Shown piece after piece: positions 1-11,072 of a DNA stretch of 64,000 bases; positions within the stretch are counted from its first letter, which is position 1, and each line of letters starts with the position of its first letter. The stretch is taken from positions 62,001 to 126,000 of the forward strand of contig CAWHZY010000011.1 in assembly GCA_963833955.1 (NCBI GenBank), in the 5' to 3' direction. This DNA comes from Roseiarcus sp963833955. GTDB taxonomy: Bacteria; Pseudomonadota; Alphaproteobacteria; Rhizobiales; Beijerinckiaceae. The notes below the pieces were generated by a model. That model searched no databases. It worked only from the letters and a program-made list of their open reading frames with translations, and had not been told where the DNA came from. A program made the translations under genes and the position numbers.

Positions 1-1092
1 CCGAACGACGCTGGCGGGGCCGCTCCGGCGCCGGCTCAGCCGGCCGGCGGACCGCCTGTCGGCGAGACGCTGGGCACAGGCCCTGTTCGGGTCGGCATGG
101 CCCTGCCCTTGACCCAGAACGGGGCCCCAAGCGCGATCGGGGTCTCGATGCGCAACGCAGCGCAACTGGCGATCAACAATTCCGGCTCGACCTCCATCAC
201 CCTGATGATTCAGGACGACCACTCGAGCCCCGACGCCGCTTCTCAAGCGGCTCAATCGGAGCTTGGGGCCGGAGCGCAGCTCATCCTGGGCCCCGTGTTC
301 GCCAACGACGTGCGGTCGGCGTCGGCGGCAGCCAAATCGGCGGGACGGCCGATGATCGCGTTCTCGACCGACGTCACCGTCGCGGCCCCGGGAGTCTATC
401 TCCTGTCCTTCCTGATCCAGGGCTACGTCGACCGGATTCTGCAATACGCCGTCTCGACCGGCAAGAAGTCGTTCGGAATCATGGCCCCGCAAAACGACTA
501 CGGCAATGTCGCGGCCCAGCGGTTCCAGGAGATGGCGGGGAACATCAATGCGCAAGTGGTCGTGACCGCCCGCTATTCGACCGGGCAGATCGGAAGCGCC
601 GCGCAACAGGTGGCGGCGGTCCAAGGCCAGATTGACGCCCTTTTCATTCCCGAGCAGGCGGACGCCATGCCAGCAGTCGCAAGCGCGCTCGGGTCGGCCA
701 ACGTCAAGACCAAGTTTTTGGGGACCGGCGTCTGGAACGACCCGCGGGTGCTCAAATTGCCGCAGATGCAAGGCGCCTGGTTCTCGGCCCCCGACAATTC
801 GGGCTTCGACGCCTTCGCCCAGCGCTACAAGGCCAAATTCAACAGCGATCCCGCGCGCCTCGCGACGCTCGCCTATGACGCGGTGACGCTGGCCGCGGCG
901 CTCGCCCGCAATGGCGGAGCGGACCCGTTCAGCCAGGCGGCGCTGACCAATATATCGGGCTTCAACGGCGCTGACGGCGTGTTCCGCTTCCGCGCCGACG
1001 GAACCAATGAGCGGGGCTTCGCGGTCATGGAGATCGCAGAGGACGCCGCCAAGGTGATCAGCCCAGCGCCGCGAAGCTTTGCGGCGGGGTGA
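1..1092 (+). CDS. Penicillin-binding protein activator / periplasmic ligand-binding (LpoA-like) protein, 5' partial
   Basis: The frame is open from the first base, so the gene starts upstream of the window; about 363 C-terminal residues are present. The segment begins with a Pro/Ala/Gly-rich linker, as expected after a lipoprotein or signal region. It continues into a type-1 periplasmic-binding fold: a VGMALPLTQNG strand, an AAQLAINN helix, and the GAQLILGPVFANDV and GRPMIAFSTD segments typical of Peripla_BP_6 proteins. The C-terminal FNGADGVFRFRADGTNERG segment matches the alphaproteobacterial penicillin-binding protein activator branch of this fold rather than amino-acid ABC receptors. The likely role is outer-membrane-side stimulation of peptidoglycan synthesis; this is inferred from family resemblance. 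No ABC permease or ATPase gene lies beside it here. It converges on the MFS gene with a 16-bp gap. Confidence 0.75.
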   Translation, partial: PNDAGGAAPAPAQPAGGPPVGETLGTGPVRVGMALPLTQNGAPSAIGVSMRNAAQLAINNSGSTSITLMIQDDHSSPDAASQAAQSELGAGAQLILGPVFANDVRSASAAAKSAGRPMIAFSTDVTVAAPGVYLLSFLIQGYVDRILQYAVSTGKKSFGIMAPQNDYGNVAAQRFQEMAGNINAQVVVTARYSTGQIGSAAQQVAAVQGQIDALFIPEQADAMPAVASALGSANVKTKFLGTGVWNDPRVLKLPQMQGAWFSAPDNSGFDAFAQRYKAKFNSDPARLATLAYDAVTLAAALARNGGADPFSQAALTNISGFNGADGVFRFRADGTNERGFAVMEIAEDAAKVISPAPRSFAAG

Positions 1093-1111
1093 GGCGTCGC
1101 TCGCCGCCTCA
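1090..1111. terminator. Short inverted repeat between convergent genes
   Basis: TGAGGCG and CGCCTCA form a 7-bp stem around an 8-nt loop. The stem contains the stop codons of both convergent genes. An A/T run (GTTAAAAT) follows on the plus strand but there is no clean U-tract, so terminator function is a guess. Confidence 0.3.
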
Positions 1112-2528
1112 GTTAAAATCCACGTCCTTTGTCTCGGGACCCATCGCGGCCCCGATCGTGCCGATGATCGCTCCGATCGCCAGTAAGAAGACCGGCGTGA
1201 GCTCGAAAGGCATGACTGCCCCCAGCCAGTTCATGTAGAAAGCGTAGAAGGACGGGAGGATCACTGAGAGGCTGAAGCCAATTCCGAACCCCGTCGCGCG
1301 GACATCGGTGACAAAGCGCTCGTTGATATAGGTGATGATCACCCCCCACGGCGAAGTGACCAGAATTGAGAGCACACAAACGAGCGCCATGATCGCGCCC
1401 AGCGAGAGGTCCGGAGTGCGGATGAGATAGTAGAGGATCGCTGAGCCAATGATTGCGATCAGAGGGCCGACGATGACGAAAAAGCGCCGCCGGCCAATCC
1501 GCTGCCCGATCATGCCCGAAGCGATGTAGCTGAAGAAAAGCGCCGCATAGCTGATCAGAAGGGTCGAGGTCAGCGCATATTTCGGCAGCTTGAGCATGTG
1601 CAGCAAGAGCGTGGTCGGAATGAAAATGGTGATGATGTTTTGGGTCAGCCAGAACCCGGTCATCATGACCAGCACTTGCAACAGATTGCGTCCGCTCGGG
1701 CCCGAGATGAGATCGCTGAGCGGCGTCTTTTCCCGTTTGCTCTCGACATCGGTCTCCCAGATTTCGGATTCCGAGACCATGAACACGTAATAGAGCACGA
1801 GAACGCCGGCGAGGAGCGCCCCGATCACGAAGGGAATGCGCCAGCCCCATTGCGCGTAAGCCGAACTCCGCACCCGCCAGCGGAAAGATGGCGAACATCA
1901 ACATCGCGACGAGGGTGATGGCGATATAGGCGGCGGGAAAGGCTGAGAGGATGAGGCCGCCGGTGAAGCCGCGCTGTTCCTTCTTGGAATATTCGATCGC
2001 CAGCGGGTGAGCGCCGGTATAGCCGCCGCCAAGGCAAATGCCGTCGAGAAAGCGCAGGAGAACCAAGAGCCAATAGGAGGCGATGCCGATCTGGGCGTAT
2101 CCCGGGATGAGCGCAATCAGGAACGTGATGATTCCAAAGCCCGCAACCGACGTGATCGACGCCATCCGGCGCCCGAGGCGGTCCGCCACGACGCCGAACG
2201 CGAGCGCTCCGATGGGGCGCCCGAGCAGAGTTGTGATGAAGACGAGAGAAGCGAAGATCGCTTGTTCGCCGGGATCGAGTCGCGCTGGCTGAAAATAAAA
2301 GAGGACCGGGGACAGCACCACCGTCGGCAAGTAGATATCGAACATGTCGATGAATTCGGAGAAGACGGCGCCGCTGATGGCTCTGCGCCGCTTCTCCTGC
2401 CTGTCCGCGGCTTCGGCGACGAACCCCGAAGATAGCGTGGCCGTCTGCATCGGCGTTTCTCCCACAACCCTTGTCGCCGCCTGCGGCGCTGCTCTCTTTG
2501 CGAGGCTAGCGAGCTTGCTACGGATCAA
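1109..2528 (-). CDS. MFS transporter, metabolite:H+ symporter type (frameshifted)
   Basis: This is a 12-TM major facilitator protein of the inner membrane; the substrate cannot be read from sequence. The N-terminal half (2528 to about 1865) has the family motif A as GVVADRLGRRMA and GRPIGALAFG in TM2. The C-terminal half (1873 to 1109) resumes in another frame with YAQWGWRIPFVIGAL and ends ETKDVDFN. The two halves join cleanly if one T is removed near 1864 (GAGTTCGG read as GAGTCGG), restoring one protein of about 470 residues, normal for the family. A likelier start than 2528 is the ATG at 2450, which removes a basic 26-residue lead. The shift resembles the other one-base breaks in this window, so the gene is probably intact in the organism. 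Confidence 0.75.
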
Positions 2529-2778
2529 ACAGACGCCGCAATCGGGAAATCAGTTATTCCGATTGACGGTGTCTCGAGGCGATCCGGCCGGGGTCGCGGA
2601 GATTTGCTCCTGGGTGAACAGAGGCGACACACGCGCTGTCAGTTCTGACTTCTCGTGGGGTGCAGTCGGCGCCGGCGGGGCGCGATTGCGCCTCAGGCCT
2701 CGAGGGAGGCAGCCGCAGTTCGCATCCGCGCCAGGAAGGCTGCGCCCTGTAAGGTAGCGCAACCCGCCTGCCGATCGC

Positions 2779-4036
2779 TCAGAGGCTCGGCGGTTTGTTC
2801 GGCGCCGCTTTGGCGTCGCGCGCCACCACATTCGGATCCGGATTGGTGGCGACATTCACCTTGTCGCCAGTCTGGGTCGATTTCGAGCGGGCTATCGACA
2901 AGCCGGTCAGCCAGCTCCAGGCCGGCCTCGATCTGCACCTTATTTCCGAGATTGCGCCCGACAACGACCGGCTTCATGGTGACCTTGTCATCGGAGTCAA
3001 GCACGGCGACCTGCATCCCCTTAGCGCCGAAGAAGAGCGCGGTGAGCGGAACGGTGAGCGTGTTGGGGTCGGCGGGAATGTGGAAATGAACTTCGGCGAA
3101 GGCGCCGGGCCAAAGCTTGTTGTCCGGATTGTCCGCCTGGAGTTCGACCAGCGATGTGCGTGACGTCTCCGTGACCGCATTTGACGTCGAGACCAGCTGC
3201 GCTTCAAAGGTCTCCTTCTGGCCCGGCAGATGCAGCGTGGCCTTGACGCCCGGCGCAAGTTCACCAAGGAAGGCCTGGGGCACTTGCACGTAAATGCGCA
3301 TGCGGTGGAGGTCAGCGACCTGGAACAAGGCGCGTCCCGTATTGCCCCCGGCGTTGACCAGATCGCCGATATCGACGTTGCGCGCGGTCACCACGCCGTC
3401 GAATGGCGCTCTGATCTCCTCGAAAGCAGTCAATTCCTCGAGCCGTTTGACCGCGGCCTGCTGCGCTACGACGTTCCCTTTGGCCACCGAGAGAGCGGCG
3501 GACTGGGCGGCCGCGTTCAGGCGATCGTTATCGCCCTGTTGCTTGCTCTGCCAACCCTGAACGACGAGCTGCGAGGTCCGCTGATTCGTCGCGTTGCCAA
3601 GCTCCGCGTTGGCCTGCGCTTGTTGCACCGCCGCCTGCAGCTGAACGAGTTGCGCCCTAGCCTGTTCGAGCTGTTGATCGAGATCAGGGGCCGAGATCGT
3701 CGCCAGGACCTCGTCTTTCGTCACATGCGCGCCGATGTCCTTGTGCCAAGCGGCGATGTAGCCGCTGGCGCGGGCGAAGAGCGAGCCGGTGTTGAACGCG
3801 GCGACGTTGCCGGGCAGAACCAGCTCTTGTTCTCGTGGTCCGCGCTCAGGTTGCACGACCCGCACCGTCGGAACGGTCTGGGCGTCGGTCCACGCCGAGA
3901 CCTCCTGTCGGCTCTTGGCGCGATCCGTGATGCCGAAGAAGGCGAGGCCAGCGGCGCCGATCGCAAGCACACAAATGACCAGCAAGACGCGGCCCGTTTT
4001 GGGTTTGGGCGGAGTGGCGGGAGATTCAGAGGACAT
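2779..4036 (-). CDS. Efflux RND transporter periplasmic adaptor (HlyD/MFP family), frameshifted near the C-terminus
   Basis: This is the membrane fusion protein that links the RND pump encoded just upstream to an outer-membrane channel. An N-terminal anchor (VLLVICVLAIGAAGLAFFG, residues ~18-36) is followed by the lipoyl half-motif (ARASGYIAAWHKDIGAHV), a Gln/Ala-rich coiled-coil hairpin (LEQARAQLVQLQAAVQQAQA), the second lipoyl half (IRAPFDGVVTARNVDIGDLV) and the beta-barrel and membrane-proximal domains. Near 2880 an extra A (GAAATCG) shifts the frame. The corrected frame gives TQTGDKVNVATNP and stops at 2779 after KAAPNKPPSL; the uncorrected frame runs to 2693 with nonsense residues. It starts 12 bp after the permease stop, so the two genes form an operon. 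No outer-membrane factor gene is visible. Confidence 0.8.
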
Positions 4037-4048
4037 AAGAGCTCCGGA

Positions 4049-7000
4049 TCAGGCGTGAGACGGCAGCCCGAGGGGCTCCGCGGCATTGGCTTTGGCTTTG
4101 GCTTTGTTCGGATTAGCTCGGTGCGCGATTGAGAACACCGCCGGCACGAACAACAGCGTCGCGAAAGTCGCAAAAGTAAGGCCGCCGATGACGGCGCGTC
4201 CCAAGGGGGAGTTTTCACCGGCCTCGATGGCCATCGGCGCCATGCCTATAATCATGGCGAGAGCGGTCATCAGCACCGGCCTGAAACGCGTCGCGCCCGC
4301 CTCGAGCGCGGCGTCGACGGCGCTCTTTCCTTCATCCATCTGTTCGCGCGCGAAGCTGACCACTAGAATGCTGTTCGCGGTCGCCACGCCCATGCACATG
4401 ATCGCTCCGGTCAACGCGGGCACCGACAGGCTCGTATGCGTGAGGAACAACATCCACACGATTCCTGCCAACGCCGCCGGGAGCGCGGTAATGATCACGA
4501 AGGGGTCGAGCCAGGACTGAAAATTGATGACGATCAGAAGATAGATCAGCACGATGGAAAAGGCCAAGCCGACGAACAGCTGATAATAGGCGCTCTGCAT
4601 CGTCGCCACTTGCCCGCGTATCGCGACTGTCGCTCCTTTTGGTAGTTCTCCGCGCGCGTCGTCCACGATCTTCTGCACGTCTGCGGCGACGCCGCCGAGA
4701 TCCCTGTCTTGGGTCGTGGCATAAATATCCACGGTGCTGCGGATGTTATAATGTGTGGCGATGGCGTTGAGCGGTTCAGGCGTAAAGGTGGCCAGGCCGC
4801 CGAGCAGTTGGGTCGAATCCGGCGTTCTCAACGGCACGTATTTCAGGTCCCCAAGCGTATCAATGCCATATTGCGGGGTTTGGACCGAGACTGAGTACGA
4901 GACGCCGTTGGGGCTTAGCCAATAGGTCGGGGCCGTCTGCGTACTGCCGGAGAGGGTCGTCTGAAGGCTGGTCGACGCGTCGTTTTCCGTGAGCCCGACG
5001 ACGCCTGCGAACTCGCGGTTGAAGTCGACCTTCAAGGCAGGGTCTTGGAAAGCTTCCTGGATGCGCGGATCGGCAATTCCGGGCACTCGGCGAATCTTGG
5101 CGTACAATTTTGTCGCGAAGGCGCGGATCGCATTGAGGTCGCTCCCTGCGACCTGAACGTCCAATGGGGCTGGCGAGCCGAAATTAAGAATTTGGCTGAC
5201 GATATCCGCCGGGAGGAACGAAAAGGTCGTGCCAGGGAACGCCTTCGGAAGTTGCTCGCGCAGAGTCTTCACATAGGCGTCGGTCGGGGTCGGTCCCTCA
5301 CGCAGAGTCACGAGCATGTCGGCGTCGAAGACGCCGATCGTTCCGGTGTTCTGGTACGAGAGGTTGATGCCGCTGACTGGCAGGCCGATGTTGTTGACTA
5401 TGCTCGCCACGCGATCGGGCGGAATGATCGAACGAATCTTCTGTTCGACCTGGGTCGTCAACCGCGTCGTTTCCTCAATTCGAGTGCCCGTTGGCGCCCT
5501 CAGGTGGATTCTCATCGCGGCGGAATCGATGGAAGGAAAAAAGTCCTGTCCAAGAAATGGGGCGAGCCCGAGCGACAGCAAGGAAAAGCAGACGAAGCCG
5601 CCGGCGAAGACGAAACGATGAGCGAGCGCCAGTTGCAAAAGTCCGAGGTACCCCTGCCGAAACCGCTCAAAATAATGCTCGAACCCTTGCTGGAAACGGC
5701 CAAAAACTCCGACGCGGCGCGGCTCGGCCGACTCGCCGTCTGCTCCATGAGGATGCTGATTCTTAAGTAAGAAATGCGCCATCGTGGGCACGAGCGTGTA
5801 GGTGAGAATGTAGGAGGCGATCATCGCGAAGACGACCGCCATCGCGAGCGGACGGAAGAGATAGCCCGCCACGCCGCCGAGCGAGAGCAGCGGCACGAAG
5901 GCGATGCAGATGCAAAATAGGGCGACTGTCGCTGGCGGCATGATTTCGTTCGCGCCCTTGGTGATGGCGGTCAAAATATCCTCGCCATGCTCCATGTGGC
6001 GATTGATGTTCTCGATCGTGACGGTCGCGTCGTCGACCAGGATGCCCACGGCCAGAGCAAGGCCGCCGAGTGTCATGACGTTTATGGTCTGCCCAAGTAT
6101 GGAAAGCGCCGTCAGCGAACTCAAAACCGCCAGCGGTATTGAAACGGTGATGATGAGAGTCGATCGCCAGCTACCGAGAAAGATAAGAATCATAAGCCCC
6201 GTGAGGGCCGCCGCGATCAGGCCTTCGCGCACAACCGCGTTGACCGAGGATTTGACGAAGTCGGACTGATCCGCGACGAACTTGACCGTGACGCCAGGTG
6301 GCAGCGTGGCTTCGATTGCGGGAAGGCGCGATTTGATGCCCGCGATCACGTCGAGTGTGGATGCCGAGCCGATCTTGAGGATCGACATCAGGACGCCCTT
6401 GTGGCCGTCGAGCTGAACGACGTTGGTCTGCGGCGGCGAACCGTCATGGACATAGGCGACGTCACGCATGAAGACGACCGTGCCGTTGACCACTTTCACC
6501 GGCAAATTGTTGAAGTCCGCGACAGCTTTGGGGAAATCGTTGAGATCGACTGTAAATTCGTAGGGCCCAATCTTCTCTGTTCCGACAGGATTGATCTGGT
6601 TCTGCAAGGCGAGCGCCTGGCCGACGTCTGTGGCCGAAAGACCGTGGGCGCGCAGCGCATTCTGGTCGAGGTCGATCTGCACCGTCCGTGTCGCCCCGCC
6701 ATAGGGATAAGGGACCTGAGCCCCCGCTACCGTGACAAGCTGGGGCCTGATGAAATTCAGGGCGAGATCGGCCAGTTCAACCTGGGAGTGAGAGTCGCTG
6801 GACAAGGCCAACTGGATCACCGGGACGCTTGATGCGTTATAGACAAGAATGATCGGCGGGGTGGCCCCCGCAGGAAGCTGCTTCAGGATGGTTTGCGAGA
6901 TCGAGGTAACCTGGGCCTGCGCGGCGTTGATGTCGACGTTCGGCTGGAAGAAGATTTTAACAACGCCCATGCCTGGAAACGACTGGGATTCGATGTGCTC

Positions 7001-7238
7001 GACATCATTGACCGTCGTGGAGAGGACACGTTCGTAAGGCGCGACAATTCGGCCCGCCATATCGTCGGGCGCCAAGCCGGTATAGCCCCAGACGACCGAG
7101 ATGACGGGGATGCCAATGTTCGGGAAAATATCGGTTGGGGTCCGAATCGCCGACAGCATCGCCGAACATCATCACCAAAATCGCCATCACGACGAAGGTG
7201 TAGGGGCGCGCCAGAGCTAACCGAACGACGGCTGTCAT
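4049..7238 (-). CDS. Efflux RND transporter permease subunit (AcrB/MdtBC-type HAE family), N-terminal frameshift
   Basis: This is a proton-driven drug/solute exporter of the inner membrane, about 1,060 residues, normal for AcrB-like pumps. It has TM1 with the family opening (RLALARPYTFVVMAIL), the porter-domain start RTPTDIFPNIGIPVISVVW, TM4 with GILVDDATVTIENINRHME carrying the paired acidic residues used for proton relay, a repeated C-terminal half, and GAIMCMGVATANSILVVSFA. The start at 7238 (MTAVVRLALARP) and the main frame are separated by one extra G near 7162: ATGTTCGGCGATGCTG should read FG-MLSAIRTP. It is the first gene of the pump operon, followed by the HlyD adaptor. The TetR or MarR regulator often found beside such pumps is not visible here. 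Confidence 0.85.
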
Positions 7239-7551
7239 CGATCTAACCTGTCATTGAATCGTTGCGCCCATTACGTTGCTCCAGGTTGACGGCGAATCGC
7301 CATCGCCCTGGCCGGGGCTGTCAACGCCACCCAAGATATAATCGCAGATTGCTGCAGTGCGACATCAAATTATGTTGACCTCGCCATGAGTTGACCGGCC
7401 CACCCCCCTGGCGCGTAAAAAAGATCTTCATTCTCGCGTCCCAGCCAACGCAACGAGCCGCCCGCCTGAAGCCTGAGCTGGCCGTGAGATTTGATCTGCC
7501 GCAAGCGGTCGGATCGCGAGCCACAAACGCGGATCGTCAGACGATGATCCG
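7239..7551. other. Intergenic region, no gene recognised
   Basis: This 313-bp gap lies between the RND permease start and the cytochrome c stop, both on the minus strand. Its short open frames lack conserved content. It should hold the RND operon promoter, but I see no clear -35/-10 pair or operator. Confidence 0.4.
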
Positions 7552-8893
7552 TTACCGGGTGAGCCGGAGCGAGGCCACGTTCTCCGGCGTCAGGCGCGAG
7601 GCCGCCGCGCCGAACCGCTCCGTGACAAAGTTGGCGGCGGCCGCGATCTCGGCGTCCGAATAGGCGTCGCCGAAGGCCGGCATCGCCATCCCCGCTTCGC
7701 CCGGCTTGCGTCCTCCGCCGAACAGGATGACTTGCGCGACATTGACGCCTGAGGGATCGTTGACCGAGCGGGCGCCCGCGATCGTCGCGAGGCCCGAGAT
7801 CGGGCTCTTTCCCGTCCATCCGTGGCAGCTCGCGCAGGCTTCCGCATAGATCTGCTCGCCAAGCGGATGGCCGCTCGCTCCAGGGCGCGTGCGCGGCGAT
7901 CGCGTCGGGCGGTTTGGGCGCGGGCAGATCCGGATTGGCGATCGGCGGGATCGCGCGCAGATAAGCGACCATGGCGCCAATGTCTTCGCTGGTCAGATGG
8001 ACGAGGCTGAGGTCGACCGCTTCTCCCATCGGGCCCGCGGCCGTGCCGCGCCCCTCGGCATGTCCCGTGGCGAGGTAATGCGCGAGCGCCTGTTCGGTCC
8101 AATCGCCAACGCCGCTCGTCGGATCGCTGGTGATATTGAAGGCTCGCCAGCCGCCGGTGACGGCGCCGGCGAATTTTTGGCGGTTGTCGAGCGCCTGGAA
8201 CAGATTGCGGGGCGTATGGCATTCGCCGCAATGAGCGAGCGCCTCGACCAGATAGGCGCCGCGGTTCCATTCAGCGCTCTGGTTGGCGTGCGGCTCGAAA
8301 CGCCGGTTCGCGTTGAACATCGTGGCCCATGCGCCCATCGCCCAGCGCTGATCGAAGGGGAAGGCGAAGGTGTTCGGAATCGCGGGCGCGCTGATCGGGG
8401 TAAGGCTGAAGAGATAGGCCTTGATGGCGAGCGCGTCGGCGTCTGTCAGATACGTGTAACTGGCGAAGGGCATCGCCGGGTAAAGCGGGGCGCCGTCACG
8501 CCGGACGCCGCGACGGACCGCCGCGAGAAATTCCGCGTCGGTGTACTGGCCGAGCCCCGTGTCCTTGTCGGGGGTGATGTTGGTCGAGTAGATCGCGCCG
8601 AAGGGCAGGACGAACGCGCGGCCCCCCGCGAAAGGCTGTCCCCCGATCGCCGTATGGCAGGCCTCGCAATCGGCGGCGCGGATGAGATAACGCCCCCGCT
8701 CGATGAGGCTCGCGTCCTTGAGGCTAGCCGGAACGCCGGTCGGATCGGCCAGCTTATAATCGCTTAGCGCCACCCGGTCTCGGCCTGCGAAATCGGTGGG
8801 GCCGGGGCCAAAGACGTTCCAGCCGACGAATCCGAGGGCTGCGACGGCCACAAGCGCGGCCGCCGCAAGCAGGACGCGCCAGAAGGTTCTCAC
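7552..8893 (-). CDS. Membrane-anchored triheme cytochrome c subunit of aldehyde/alcohol-type dehydrogenase (frameshifted)
   Basis: The protein has an N-terminal membrane or signal segment (VLLAAAALVAVAALGFVGW) and three haem-c motifs: CEACH near residue 78, CGECH near residue 225 and CASCH in the C-terminal third. This triheme layout, about 445 residues, is that of the cytochrome subunits that take electrons from periplasmic gluconate, alcohol and aldehyde dehydrogenases to quinone. An extra C near 7882 (GCGCCCTGG) breaks the frame before the third haem. The corrected frame reads GASGHPLGEQIYAEACASCHG and stops at 7552 after NVASLRLTR. It overlaps the molybdopterin subunit gene by 4 bp at 8890-8893, so the three genes 7552-11531 form a translationally linked oxidoreductase operon. 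Confidence 0.85.
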
Positions 8894-11058
8894 GCGGCTT
8901 TCCTCGGCGCGAGTTGCTTGCGATCGACGGGGAGGCTTCGTAGCCGCGCGCCGGTCGCCGCGAAGAGCGCGTTGGCGAGTGCGGGGCCAGCGATCGAAGT
9001 GCCCGGCTCGCCGATGCCGCCCGGCGCCTCGCCGTTCCGAATGAGGTGGACCTCGATCGCCGGCGTTTCGTTCATCCGCATCATCCGGTAGTTGTTGAAA
9101 TTGCTTTGCTGCACCCGTCCCTTGGCGATCGTGATCTCGTTATAGAGGGCGGCTGTGAGGCCGAAGACGAGGCCGCCCTGGATCTGCGCCTCGACGCCGT
9201 CGGGATTGACGGCCGTGCCGCAATCGACCGCCGCCGTCACGCGGCGGATCGCGATCTCGCCGTCGTTGTCCACCTCCGCCTCCACGATCGCCGCGACATA
9301 CGAGCCGAACACGCTCTGGCAGGCCACTCCGCGTCCAACCCGTGCAGGAAGGGCGCTTCCCCAGCCTGCCTTTTCCGCCGCAAGATTGAGGCAGGCGAGA
9401 AGCCGCGGCTCCTTCGCGAGATGCGCTCGCCGAAAAGCGACCGGATCTTGCCCAGCGGCGTGAGCCAGCTCGTCGACGAAACTCTCGACGACGAAAATAT
9501 TGTGTCCCGGGCCCACACTTCGCCAGAAGCAGGTCGGCACGCCGGGCGGCTCGGCATGGACATATTCGACATGAATGTTCGGCGTGTCGTAGGGAAAATC
9601 AATCGCGCCGTCGACCGCGTCCGAATCGAGCCCATTCTTAAAGGCGGGCGGCGCCCAGCGCGCGAGTATTGACGACCCAGTGATCCTGTGGCTCCAGGCC
9701 GCGATCCTGCCATTCGACAGGCTCGCCTGGAAGCGATCGAAATAGAACGGTCGATAAAGCGCCTGCTGAATGTCCTCCTCGCGGGTCCAGATGACCTTGA
9801 CAGGCCCGTCGACCTTCTGCGCAATCCGCACGGCCTTGGCGATATAGTCCACTTCGAGCCGCCGGCCGAAGCCGCCGCCGATCAGGTGATTGCGAACGAT
9901 CACCTTCTCGGGCGGCAGACCCGTAACCTTCGCCGCGATCCCTTGAGCGCGCGTGATGACCTGATTGCCGACCCAGATTTCGCAGGCGTCGGGACGAACG
10001 TGCACGGTGCAGTTCATGGGCTCCATCGGCGCATGGGCGAGGAACGGCACGTGATAGGTCGCCTCGAGTTTCGTTCCCTCTCCCATGGCCTTGTCGATGT
10101 CGCCGGCCGATTTCGCGACGGCGCCCGCTTTTTCGCTTGCCGTCACGAGGCCGTTGAGCACGTCAGCCGTCGAAACCGCAGCGTTTGGTCCTTCGTCCCA
10201 GGTGACGTCGAGCGCGTCGAGGCCCTGCTTGGCGGCCCACATGTGATCGCCGACGACCGCGACGAGATCCTCGAGAACGATGACCTGACGAACTCCCGGC
10301 ACGGTCTTGGCGCGCTCGTCATTCACATGCGCGACCTTGCCGCCGAACACCGGGCAGCTCGCGAGCGTCGCGATCTTCACGCCCGGCGGCCGCGCGTCGA
10401 TCCCATAAACGGCCTTGCCGTTGACTTTGTCGGGCGTGTCGAGCCGTTTCAACGATTTGCCGATCAGCTTGAAATCCGTCGCGGGCTTGAGCGGCGGATC
10501 TTGCGGCGGCGGCAAAGCAGCGGCGGCCTGCACAAGCTCGCCGTAAGACGCCTTTTGCGCGCTCGCGTCGTTAAGGACCTCGCCATTCTCCGTCCGGCAG
10601 GACTTGGGATCGACGCTCCACTTCGCCGCCGCTGCTTGCACCAGCATGGCGCGAGCGGTCGCGCCGGCTACGCGCATCGGCTTCCAGAAGGCGCGGACCG
10701 AGGTCGAGCCTCCCGTCACCTGAAACCCGAGAAGCGGGTTGCCGTAAAGCTTGTCGTCCGGCGGCGCCGCCACCGCAGTCACATGGGCGAAGGGCGCGTC
10801 AAGCTCCTCTGCAAGGAGCATGGAGAGCGCGGTGTAGATGCCCTGTCCCATCTCGACCTGCGGGATTGTGAAGGTGACCTTGCCGTCAGGATCGATGCGA
10901 ACGAAAGCGCTTGGCTCGAAATCCGCAACTGCATCCGCCGCATGCGCAGCGTTGAGCCGGGGAAGGGAGACGCTGAGGATCAGGCCGCCGCCCGCCGCGA
11001 CTGTCGCGCTAAGGAGTGTGCGGCGGGTGAGCTTCGGGGCCGAGGAGTTGGGGGTCAT
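8890..11058 (-). CDS. Xanthine dehydrogenase-family molybdopterin-binding subunit (isoquinoline 1-oxidoreductase beta-type / aldehyde oxidase large subunit)
   Basis: This is the catalytic molybdopterin subunit, about 722 residues, of a periplasmic hydroxylase or aldehyde oxidase. The start at 11058 has a GGAGAG ribosome site and gives a twin-arginine signal (RRTLLSATVAAGGG), so it is folded and cofactor-loaded in the cytoplasm and then exported. Landmarks are QVEMGQGIYTALSMLLAEEL, the AHAPMEPMNCTVHV segment, GGGFGRRLEVDY for cofactor binding, and a C-terminal GGIGEPGTSIAGPALANALF in which the Glu is the conserved active-site base. Its partners are the 2Fe-2S subunit upstream and the triheme cytochrome downstream. 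The substrate (aldehyde or N-heterocycle) cannot be decided from sequence. Confidence 0.9.
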   Translation of the reverse strand: MTPNSSAPKLTRRTLLSATVAAGGGLILSVSLPRLNAAHAADAVADFEPSAFVRIDPDGKVTFTIPQVEMGQGIYTALSMLLAEELDAPFAHVTAVAAPPDDKLYGNPLLGFQVTGGSTSVRAFWKPMRVAGATARAMLVQAAAAKWSVDPKSCRTENGEVLNDASAQKASYGELVQAAAALPPPQDPPLKPATDFKLIGKSLKRLDTPDKVNGKAVYGIDARPPGVKIATLASCPVFGGKVAHVNDERAKTVPGVRQVIVLEDLVAVVGDHMWAAKQGLDALDVTWDEGPNAAVSTADVLNGLVTASEKAGAVAKSAGDIDKAMGEGTKLEATYHVPFLAHAPMEPMNCTVHVRPDACEIWVGNQVITRAQGIAAKVTGLPPEKVIVRNHLIGGGFGRRLEVDYIAKAVRIAQKVDGPVKVIWTREEDIQQALYRPFYFDRFQASLSNGRIAAWSHRITGSSILARWAPPAFKNGLDSDAVDGAIDFPYDTPNIHVEYVHAEPPGVPTCFWRSVGPGHNIFVVESFVDELAHAAGQDPVAFRRAHLAKEPRLLACLNLAAEKAGWGSALPARVGRGVACQSVFGSYVAAIVEAEVDNDGEIAIRRVTAAVDCGTAVNPDGVEAQIQGGLVFGLTAALYNEITIAKGRVQQSNFNNYRMMRMNETPAIEVHLIRNGEAPGGIGEPGTSIAGPALANALFAATGARLRSLPVDRKQLAPRKAA

Positions 11059-11072
11059 GGGGAGGCTCTCCT

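Noticed and set aside
2693..2778. C-terminal extension of the HlyD adaptor
   Set aside because: Produced by the frameshift near 2880; the corrected frame ends at 2779.
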